Assembly (NCBI GenBank): GCA_015143735.1
Contig: VKHC01000090.1
Coordinates: forward strand, 1 to 10,100
Direction: 5' to 3'
Origin: Synura sp. LO234KE
Lineage: Eukaryota; Sar; Synurophyceae; Synurales; Mallomonadaceae
DNA length: 10,100 nt
In this document: piece by piece, positions 1 to 7,063 of the stretch
How positions within the stretch are numbered: the first letter of the stretch is position 1
How the letters are laid out: each line of letters opens with the position of its first letter
Notes under the pieces: model-generated
What the model was told of the DNA's origin: nothing
Database searches by the model: none
The model's input: the letters and a program-made list of their open reading frames with translations, nothing else
Position numbers and translations under genes: made by a program

Positions 1-364
1 TCGACTATTTAAGCGTTTTAAGACCCACCGAGGCACTTTCTATATCCGATAAGGTTGAGAGAGCGACTTCGGCACACTTGTGCTGCTGAGGAAGTAGAAA
101 AGGTTCCTGTTCAGAATTTTTTCTTTTAAATACACGCACGAATGATTGTTAAGAATCTGAAAGCAATTATAACATCACGAGAACGAACGGATGGCTGGTT
201 TGTATCCTCGACCAATGTTTTTCCTCTAGTTCGCTCTTACCCCGATACTAATTACCGTTTTTAAATGGATTCCCGCCCTGTACAATATGTTGCATAAAGT
301 AGTTTGTGAAAAAAGTGGGGGGAAACCGGTCCCACTATGCAATTATTTGCCGGTTTTACTGATG

Positions 365-456
365 ATAAACCTGTCGTGATCGGTTTATCACAGAATATAA
401 ACCGGTTTATGTGTGAATATAAACCGTCCTGACTGGTTTATTTTAATACATAAACC
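365..456. repeat. Cluster of alternating ATAAACC / GGTTTAT motifs
   Basis: The 7-mer ATAAACC occurs seven times in 92 bp in strictly alternating orientation: forward at 365, 397, 419 and 450, reverse (GGTTTAT) at 382, 404 and 435. Two of them abut to give the perfect 14-bp palindrome ATAAACCGGTTTAT at 397-410. Outside that palindrome, neighbouring motifs start 15-17 bp apart. A further small hairpin, GTGAT...ATCAC, sits at 376-391, and related CCGGT words occur just to the left (325-356). The arrangement is seen directly; its role (protein-binding array, foldback remnant, or decayed satellite) is unknown. Confidence 0.75.
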
Positions 457-611
457 AAGCAAGAGCTTTCAATGATTGAATCCAGCATGTTTGAAAAAAA
501 TTTGGTATTCTCTTCTTACCCTGCGGTGACGTAATCGTCATCGATAATTTAAAAAATATCGAAGCACGATTTCTCGCCTCTACCATATCATATTCCGACG
601 GACACCCGTCT

Positions 612-712
612 TGGGTTTCAAACCCAGAATAGAAATTTCAAAATTTCTTTATTTTTGTACATACGTACAATCATTGGAGGGTTCATAATAGTACAAAAAA
701 GACGTACGTACA
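612..712. repeat. Three consecutive short inverted repeats
   Basis: Three hairpin-forming units follow each other within 101 bp: TGGGTTT/AAACCCA with a 1-nt centre (612-626), AGAAATTT/AAATTTCT with a 2-nt centre (631-648), and TGTACATACGT (656-666) against ACGTACGTACA (702-712), 10 of 11 pairs, with a 35-nt spacer. No coding sequence or RNA gene that I recognise lies between them. Confidence 0.55.
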
Positions 713-817
713 TTTCGCCTATCCAACTTCCACGATGCCATGCTTGCTTATCAGCATAGACTGCATCAATTCTACCGCTTACTCTTTTTTCACAAACCCA
801 GTTTACGTTAGTCGAAC

Positions 818-918
818 CTCGAATCATCTCGGAACGATCTCGTTGTTTTCTCGTACGTTTCTCGGCAAGCCTCGAAAAGTTACTCGAAAACGAACTCGTC
901 GTTCCTCGATGATTCTCG
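818..918. repeat. Helically phased CTCG array
   Basis: The tetranucleotide CTCG begins at 818, 828, 839, 850, 861, 871, 883, 895, 905 and 915. That is ten copies with steps of 10, 11, 11, 11, 10, 12, 12, 10 and 10 bp, a mean near the helical repeat of B-DNA. The bases between the copies are AT-rich and not conserved. A coding explanation is unlikely because the steps are not multiples of three. It could be a decayed satellite of about 11 bp or an array of sites on one face of the helix. An open frame of 68 codons runs across it (735-941) but resembles nothing known to me. Confidence 0.7.
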
Positions 919-1333
919 GTTTTTCCTACATAAACTCTTAGTTAGTGACGACAGGCTGTACTACCACGTACAATCAAGTGCATTTACTTTCTATCACTAG
1001 GAAGAAAGGTGAAAGTACGCTAAAGAAGTTTGATAATTGTTTGAGAACCAACGATACAAAGATTGCTTTTCATCGCTAGCGGAGCAAGAAGGGAGAGTAA
1101 AGATAGAATTTACACTAGTGTCTCATGCCCACGGCGGGGTCAACAAATAACATCCTATAAGCAGCTAGGTCTCGCTACGATCGCCACTACCCGGTCCCCA
1201 CAAGGAGGAGACCACGGCCGGTCGAGGAGATCAAGACATACTCGCGGCTGATTGATAGAATTGCAATGGGCAGCCCTAACGATTGCAATAGGAAAGAGCT
1301 CTGTCCATCCATACCTCCATCGCTACTACGCTG

Positions 1334-4258
1334 CTACTCATTGCTGTCCGCCCGACCGCCGGGATTTCGCACTTCCTTCAAGGCCTGCAGAACACGAATC
1401 AGATTCATTGATCTGTCCAACTAAGCGATGATAACCAAGATGCTAAGGGAGCCACAGTGTCGAGATGTAGCATCCCCTCCCTCCCCCCCCTGCTCCTCAT
1501 ACACTCACCTTCTCGGCGAAGAACCGCACATCGCGGTCCGCATCCGAGTTGAGCCTATCCAGCGCGGCGAGTATTCCCCGTTCAGCAGTGATTGTCCTCT
1601 GGGCGGTCCTCGAATAGTCGGGACCCACGGGCGACCGCGCGATCAGAGGTAACGTCTTCGCCACTGTGAATCTCACGTTGGGAACGGGGTCATTAGCCAA
1701 CTTTAACACGAAAGGAAGTATGGTCCGGTAGATGGCGTCTCTGGTCAGGGATTGTGTCAGAACTTGAGCGCCATACAGACATGTCATTCGTTGCATGTAG
1801 TTGGTGTGGACGTGCATTCTCTCGAGTTTGGGCACGAGCTGTTGCAGGGTCCACGGCTCCCCGAAGTGTTCTGACAGCATACGTAGATTCTCAGCGGCGG
1901 CTTTACGCACTGCGAACACGTCATCGCCCAGCCAGGTCAGGCACAACGCGTTGAGCCGCTCGCTAAAGAATGCGCCACCCAGGTGCTCCGCCAGTTTCGG
2001 AATGTGACCGATGATGGCGAGCCTTATCCTCCACTTACTGTCTTCTGCCAAATCGACAATGGCTGGGAGCAGACTCTGACTGAGCAGCTCTACCCCAATA
2101 ACCCGATTTAGAGAGTCCAGATTCGACATCACATTCAAGCGGACCTCAGGCACGGCGTCCCGCAAGAGACTGAGGAGCATGGGCAGCAGTAATTCAATGG
2201 TGTCTTCTTTGCCCAGCACGGTTGCCAGGTCATTCACCACGGCGGCCAGAGACTCTCTCACGTGTTCGGAGGAGTCGGTCACCAATCGCTCGGTCGCCGG
2301 CATGATCCGGTTCAGAACAGCGTTTTTCTGGAGAAATTTACAAACTTGATTCAAGTTCGAGGCGGCGGCGGATCTGACCTGTGACAAGAGACACGGCAGG
2401 GTAACGCCAAGACTTGAATAACGGTGTATGCGCTGTTCGGTTAGGGATTGAGACGGGGGGTTGGGGGGATACCTCGGGCTCTGTGTCTGTGAGCAAACTC
2501 TCGAAGTTCGGGCAAAGAGACGCGCTAGTCAACTGGTCCCCCAGGGCCCGACACATGTCCGGGTACTGCAGAGCCACCGACCAGCGTAGGCGCCATGAGC
2601 GGTCGCCGGCCAGAGACAGGAACACCGGCACCACGTGGTTGGTCTGTCGGTGACATAGGACACTATCTCAAAGGGGAAAACCGTAGAACTGAGGACGACA
2701 CAGACCTTTATGTCGGTGGTCACCGCTGTAGCGAGAGCCACACAAACGGCGATAACTTGGATGCGGACAGAGTCCTGGACATAGAGTGCGGCCACGGAAA
2801 AGACAATCCAGATTGGATATAATGAAACAAAGAGTTCGAAGCGGTCGCAGCTCTGGGATTCGCGTAGTCTGCACTTCTTGTCAAAGTGTGACCAGGCGCC
2901 CCAAAATATACCGATTATTGGGTGATGGAGTCCAAAGTAATCTTAACTAAAATTTCAACCGAATAAACTCTTGTTTCAACTACAGAGACATAGCAAGCCT
3001 TTGAAACTGCAGAGCCTCCCCATCGGGTTGGGTCCACCGTCGTCCCTATCTACCGACGTACCTGTTCGTCAGAGGCCAGTCCTTTGAACGGAGCCAACGC
3101 TTCATTCACAATCTCTGACGGTTTCATCTCTTTGATCAATTTGCTTAAGTTAATGGCCGTCATACGCCGAACCTAAAAGAGATATATATAGATAATAGGA
3201 AATTCACCGGCGTTTAAATAAAATCCGTTAAGTGCCGTACAACGGCTACATTCGATTTATTTAGACAGAACCACTCAAAACGACTCACCAGAGGCGTTTC
3301 ATCAGCGCATAATCGAAAGAAGAGTTTTCTTAAGCTCGCTTTGGACGCGTCCGGGAGGCGAGCGTAGCCTACGGGCAGCAGTGCGGCCGCAGATACTCTA
3401 GATGTGTACCTAACGAAAGAAAGAGCGGCAGGGAGGCACCGCCGCAGGGACAGTTAGAAGGAATGATCCCAAGCATATAAAATCTGACAAAATTACCATT
3501 CTTTTGCAGCGAGGTTGTCAATAAAGCGGACGTAATGTTCTTGCACGTGACTGGTCGGCAGGAGACTGACCACCCTCTCTGCGGATCGCACGGCCTTCAG
3601 GTATTATCGAAATAAAATTAATCATTATCCAATGATACGCGGCGGTGTCAATTGGGTGGTAAATCCCTCACCGCATCGCGAACATTGGTCTCTTCTATCG
3701 CCGCTAAAATTTCAAGAGGTTCCAGTAGTATATGAATAAAATTTTCTCCACCAACGAATTCGGCAAGGTCGCCTGTTCAGAAACCGAGTGGAAACTTGGA
3801 TAAGAAGCGATTGTCTGCTTCTAGTGGTTTTACCGAGTTTTTCCGCTATCACTTCAATTACATCATCATCGTCATCCGTAGAATCTGCCAGTTGGAGTAG
3901 GTGCGCAGAAGTTGTCAGATACATAAACGGCCACAAAAAATACATCCACCTTTCAGAAATGGAATCAACTCCTCACGAGTTCTTTCTGGTCCCAAAGCTC
4001 GCGCTGAGAACTTTTAAAAATAGATCATTAATAGCAAGATATTAATTGTTACCAATGAGAGGTATATTCTTGGCGGCATTAATTCTAAACTGAGGCTCCT
4101 CATGTTTCAGTTGGTCTATGAGTAGAGCGATCTGATATAAGTCCTCGTTTTCAGGTCTACCACCTTTTGAGCAGGTCAAAATTGAGTCGAATAGAATCGT
4201 TAACATAAAGGTGCAGTGCATCAGTAAATGCTTGTATACCGCTTGTATCAAAATTCAT
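1334..4258 (-). CDS. PPP2R1A-like: PP2A 65-kDa scaffold (regulatory A) subunit, 12 exons
   Basis: This is the HEAT-repeat scaffold that holds the PP2A catalytic C and variable B subunits together in cytosol and nucleus. Exons, 5' to 3': 4258-4240, 4163-4053, 4003-3950, 3884-3834, 3772-3672, 3594-3497, 3409-3289, 3172-3062, 2774-2706, 2643-2473, 2378-1509, 1384-1334. All joins use GT-AG, keep frame, and reproduce the spacing of the human protein almost residue for residue. The product is about 608 residues against 589 in human. Landmarks are LYQIALLIDQL at the N-terminus, ALGPERTR, VGGENF, TPLVRR (human P179/R182/R183 kept), SDEQ/DSVR across an intron, RSWR (human S256/W257 kept), and LLSQSLLPAIVDLAED. 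Oddities are about 10 extra residues in the last HEAT repeat (roughly 1570-1650) and a short extra C-terminal tail. The family and internal exons are secure; exon 1 (MNFDTSG...) is inferred from a good donor and frame only. Confidence 0.93.
1385..1508 (-). other. Last intron of the PP2A A gene, G-rich next to its 5' splice site
   Basis: The intron starts with the strong donor GTGAGT after a GAG-AAG codon pair and ends in a good acceptor (TTCTGCAG). The final exon then reads ALKEV...NE and a TAG stop. If the intron is retained, the frame continues only for VSV and a TGA, so both forms make a nearly full-length protein with different ends. On the sense strand a run GGGGGGGG-A-GGG-A-GGGG (complement of 1474-1490) lies 18 nt downstream of the donor and could fold as a G-quadruplex. 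Confidence 0.75.
4240..4258 (-). CDS. Proposed first coding exon of the PP2A A gene
   Basis: The exon would encode MNFDTS plus the first base of a Gly codon. It ends at the donor G|GTATAC, is followed by a 76-bp intron with a pyrimidine-containing stretch before AAAAG, and joins in phase 1 to GT-GGT-AGA-CCT. This gives a leader of 16 residues before LYQIALLIDQL, the usual length for this family. The alternative is an unspliced start at an in-frame ATG between 4251 and 4163, which would add a hydrophobic, unconserved leader (MHCTFMLTILF...). I prefer the spliced form, with moderate confidence. Confidence 0.5.
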
Positions 4259-4484
4259 TCAAGATAATATAAAAAAAATTGTTATATTGAGGGTTAGGGT
4301 TCAGATATAGATCAATTCAGTAATATAATGTGTCCACTACGTATTATGTTTCGGTCGTTTCGGCACATTGTTGAGGTTTTTGAAAATTCCTTTTTGTATA
4401 TTTTGTAAGGTTCTGGGCTAGGCATATATGGCTCTATTTTCGTCCATTTACACTTTGATGCTTGACTAGCAATGATCTATCTGC
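4259..4484. promoter_or_regulatory. Divergent intergenic promoter region
   Basis: 226 bp separate the proposed start codons of the minus-strand PP2A A gene and the plus-strand TTC14-like gene, so both promoters must lie here or overlap the genes. The DNA is AT-rich. A TATA-like stretch (TATAATATAAAA within 4262-4277) lies close to the PP2A start, and TATATGG near 4424 precedes the TTC14 start. GGGTTAGGGTT at 4291-4301 is nearly two telomeric repeats. These elements are read from sequence only; no transcription start can be assigned. Confidence 0.5.
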
Positions 4485-5588
4485 ATGAATTCAACGGCGA
4501 AAACAGAAGAAGCTCAGCGATTGATCAACATTTTTCGTAAGTCGTACCTAAATTCTTCGATACTGGAAGAAGGCGAACTTCGAGGACCAGTTTGTAATGA
4601 AATCTGCGATAACTTCGGTTTTTCTTGGATGCCTCCGCTGAAATCTTTTGACGTCACTGAGGAAATCGTATCAGAAACGACTTATCCAGCTGATATTTCC
4701 ATTTCGCAATTAGAATACATAGAGAAAGATCCAATGTTCAAAAACCCTCGCGGAGTTCAATTAATGTGTGATGCTTATAATATTGATGCGTATCAATTTC
4801 CTTCTCGCTGTATTAATGAAGATAGCACTGATTGGGATTACGTTACTCTTCGAGAAGATCAGAATGTGTTGTGGGCGTCTGATTACTTGAAAAAAGGGGT
4901 TGTACTCGCGAGGTCGAAGCGATTTCAAGAGGCGGTAAAAGCATACGATCAAGCTCTCGCACTGAAAAGTGATTACTGCGATGCATTCAATCTTAAAGGA
5001 ATGGCGCTAATTAACCTGTCGGTGAGCGCAATTATTTCTTTCTGGTTGGGTTGAATCGTTTTAGCTCTATCTTATTAGAAAAATATCGAGGGAATCAAAT
5101 GCTTCGAAGAGAGTTTAAAAATAAATCCCAAAAATGAGATAGCTACTCATTACAGAACATCTGCGATCAACAAATTGCGTGCTCGAGGGATTCAGTATCC
5201 CGGTGAAGGGGAGGTAGATAGGACTGCTCAACTAGACCCTTTCCCGACGAGCAAAGAGCTAGGGGGAATTATATCAAGTGCGGCCAACGCTGCTGAAAAT
5301 AAGAGCACAATTGACAAGCTACAAAACCTGATTCGAGTGAATCATTCGAACGACTCTTCGTCGTCTAGCGGGAGCCGCGAAGAGTCCAAACCTAAGAAAC
5401 CGAAAAAATCCAAGGAAAGAAAAAGCAAGCGGAGGCGGAAAGATGGAAAAGACAAGAAGAAGAAGAGGAAGAAGCGTAACTCCAGAGAGGACGGAGAATC
5501 AGTCGCCTCAGATAGCGCTGCAGATGACGACTCCGCCCAAGATGTTCACCCGATTTTACAGAGACAGAAGCACAGCTTGTGGGGATGA
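4485..5588 (+). CDS. TTC14-like: TTC14-like tetratricopeptide protein lacking the S1 domain
   Basis: There are two exons, 4485-5021 and 5079-5588, joined in phase 0 over a 57-bp intron (GTGAGC...TTATTAG), giving 348 residues. Recognisable TTC14 landmarks in order are MPPLKSF (49-55), the KNPRGVQ...AYNIDAYQFPSR segment (86-108), LREDQNVLWAS (122-132), a first TPR (about 132-165), a second TPR spanning the intron (about 166-200), and a Ser-rich then Lys/Arg-rich tail (about 265-320) typical of nuclear RNA-linked proteins. In vertebrate TTC14, of about 770 residues, an S1 RNA-binding domain lies between the MPPL motif and the TPRs. Here only about 20 residues fill that place, inside one continuous exon. 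In-frame stops lie just before the ATG, supporting the start. Family function is not established; a nuclear RNA-related role is inference from the tail. Confidence 0.8.
5022..5078 (+). other. Intron of the TTC14-like gene
   Basis: This 57-bp GT-AG intron has donor TCG|GTGAGC and acceptor CTTATTAG|AAA. Reading through it would end the protein after VSAIISFWLG, in the middle of the second TPR; splicing restores the repeat (NLS-KNIEGIKCFEESLKINPKN), which is why I call it. Confidence 0.85.
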
Positions 5589-6000
5589 TTTTATTGAATG
5601 AGAAAGTTGATTGTTCTAAAAGAGGATTTCATTTAGTTCCCGAACATTTTTATATAAATACGCTCTGAGCTCCTTTACCACTAGTTGTCGTATGCGTGAG
5701 TACCGTAGGTCTAACATACGCTGTGGGTTTTTTCTGTATTACCCGTATTTCAAATTTTCTGATTGTGTGTCAAATATGTTTTTCTTAATACTCATAAGCG
5801 CGCCCAACCAGTAACGGTCAAGGGAGTCATTAGCAAGTACAAACAAATTGTGGATTCCATGAACACGATCGGTAGGTGGAGTACAAGACGAGAAACCATA
5901 CCGTGTTTTTGTTTATCATGTTAGCGACCCTTTGGCGAAAATTGTAAAGTAAAAGTAAAAGCAGTGGTAAGTTCCCCTACTTACCAGCAAACGACGATTA
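5589..6000. other. AT-rich spacer after the TTC14-like gene
   Basis: It must contain the 3' untranslated region of the TTC14-like gene, but I see no clean AATAAA. A short open stretch at about 5770-5862 (including ISKYKQIVDSMNTI) ends at a donor-like G|GTAGGT and could be an exon of something unseen; the evidence is weak. At 5965-5986 TGGTAAGT and its complement ACTTACCA flank six bases. Otherwise nothing is recognised. Confidence 0.5.
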
Positions 6001-6152
6001 GTATCATACGCCGTAGCTCCAACAAGTGGTGGGCCAACAAGCCGCCCTGTGACGACCGAGGACGTAGAGAGCTCCACCGGATGACTGCACAATGAAGGCG
6101 CTAGTGACGTAGGCTATACTATCGTCCGCACCCAGTTTGCTCCTATCACATA

Positions 6153-6275
6153 TCCATCTCCTGGTGGACGCCGGCGCACACTGCAGCGGGGGATAATCCC
6201 CTTGCCCGAGGTAATGCGGAGGCGGACGACAACAAGCTCGCCGCCATTCGCCTGGAGACCTTGACCCGAGTACCC
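6153..6275 (+). pseudogene. RNase H-like fragment 1 (retroelement remnant)
   Basis: One frame reads SWWTPAHT followed after about a dozen residues by RGNAEADDNKLA. The W-x-PAH ... GN-x-x-AD-x-x-LA pattern is the C-terminal part of retroelement RNase H domains, with the last catalytic Asp in the AD pair. The frame continues open to 6554 as a Pro/Arg-rich stretch. Upstream, stops in all three frames prevent recovery of the first catalytic residues. Another frame of the same bases reads LLVDAGAHCS, which resembles a retroviral-type protease active site; I consider the RNase H reading better because it matches two motifs at the right spacing. Confidence 0.4.
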
Positions 6276-6709
6276 TGCTCTCTCCCTCCTTTGCCCCCTC
6301 AGAGATCCTCGGGATTGACACTTACCGGACTCCTACCCCGCAATTCACCGAGGACAGCTCGCGCCCTTCGCCCCTCTCGCGGACCTGCAGAGCGGCGCTC
6401 TCCTCCTCGAATGGACCCTCGGCTGCCCCCCTTTGACCCTCGTCAACGCCTACCCCGGCGTATTTTCATTCGACGTCTTGCTCTGCGTTTTCGCGGCCTT
6501 ACTATCCCTGCTGCCCGTGTTTGCGACTATAACTGGGACCTGGCGGGTGATTAAATACCACCGACCGCGTGCGTTCACTCAGTTCCCTCTACTCGGTCAC
6601 GGGACTTGCCCTTTGGTACATAGAGGGTGGTTTCTTACTTAGTCGTGTGTAGGTTTGGTTGCCTTACCTCCTCCTGTTTCTCCCTTTTCTGACTAGTAAT
6701 TAACTATTA

Positions 6710-6929
6710 GATTTTCGGCAAGTCCTCTGGAGCGATGGGATCTGCAAGGACTCGACGGTGGCCGGCCCCTCGCCTTCCCGGAACGAGGAACAGGTCAAGA
6801 AGATATATGATTTGCAGAACGTGAATTATATATCTTCTTGACCTGCTCCTCGTTCCGGGTTGAAGGCGAGGGGCCGGCCACCGTCGAGTCCTTGTAGATC
6901 CCATCGCTCCAGAGGACTTGCCGATAATC
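6710..6929. repeat. Near-perfect long inverted repeat (hairpin)
   Basis: The left arm 6710-6808 (99 bp) is the reverse complement of the right arm 6828-6929 (102 bp), with a 19-nt spacer. The arms differ by three substitutions and one 3-nt insertion (an extra AAC or CAA in the right arm as read on the minus strand). Transcribed from either strand it would form a stem of about 99 bp. No terminal repeats or target-site duplication are seen at its edges. The 3-nt gap and the few differences suggest the arms come from a formerly coding sequence and have aged since duplication. Confidence 0.9.
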
Positions 6930-7063
6930 ACCTTCAGTCCATTAGGTCCACACTTGAGGGCCTTAAACGCACGGCAAAGCTCCTCTCCACCTAACAAGCC
7001 ATTGACTTCAACATATCGATCGCCTACCATAACCTCCGTGCTTCGACTTTCGGGGTCTTGCAT
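6920..7063 (-). pseudogene. Possible PDZ-like coding fragment
   Basis: The minus-strand frame reads MVGDRYVEVNGLLGG...GLKVIIG. GDR-x-x-EVNG followed by a helix-like stretch and a final LKVIIG is the pattern of the second half of a PDZ domain, a module that binds protein C-termini. There is no visible carboxylate-binding loop upstream, and the frame runs into the right arm of the inverted repeat and becomes Arg/Pro-rich. It may be an exon fragment carried by a mobile element, or chance on the strand opposite a degraded element. Confidence 0.25.

Larger units (their letters stand above)
1..1333. other. Left intergenic region without a supportable gene
   Basis: No reading frame here looks like a conserved protein; the open frames are all under 80 codons and none shows a known motif. 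The left part (1-1000) is AT-rich and carries the ordered short repeats annotated separately (365-456, 612-712, 818-918). The right part (about 1060-1330) is more GC-rich and contains two copies of the 8-bp palindrome ATTGCAAT close together near 1260-1290. The stretch just left of 1334 must hold the 3' untranslated region of the minus-strand PP2A gene. I find no AATAAA on the minus strand close to its stop codon; the nearest I noticed lies some 680 bp downstream (near 650), so its polyadenylation signal is not identified. Confidence 0.6.

Noticed and set aside
300-460. CRISPR-like array
   Set aside because: Motifs are only 7 bp, alternate in orientation and have no unique spacers; the window is eukaryotic.
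1165-1215. tRNA or small structured RNA (GGTCTC ... GAGACC stem)
   Set aside because: Only one stem of about 6 bp; no T-loop, anticodon arm or CCA-proximal pattern fits.
1428-2007. Plus-strand open frames overlapping the large PP2A exon
   Set aside because: They lie opposite a clearly conserved HEAT-repeat exon, show no motif, and owe their openness to the GC-rich codons of the real gene.
4042-4251. Unspliced 5' extension of the PP2A protein (MIQAVYKHLL...)
   Set aside because: The leader would be unlike any A subunit, while a donor at 4239 and an acceptor at 4164 give a leader of normal length in frame.
6140-6200. Retroviral-type aspartic protease motif (LLVDAGAHCS)
   Set aside because: Only one motif fits and the frame stops a few residues later; the overlapping frame matches two RNase H motifs at proper spacing, so it is preferred.
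6433-6642. Small membrane protein with a hydrophobic segment (DVLLCVFAALLSLLPV)
   Set aside because: A hydrophobic run in a pyrimidine-rich strand is expected by chance (many Leu, Phe, Ser, Val codons); there is no conserved motif and no gene context.
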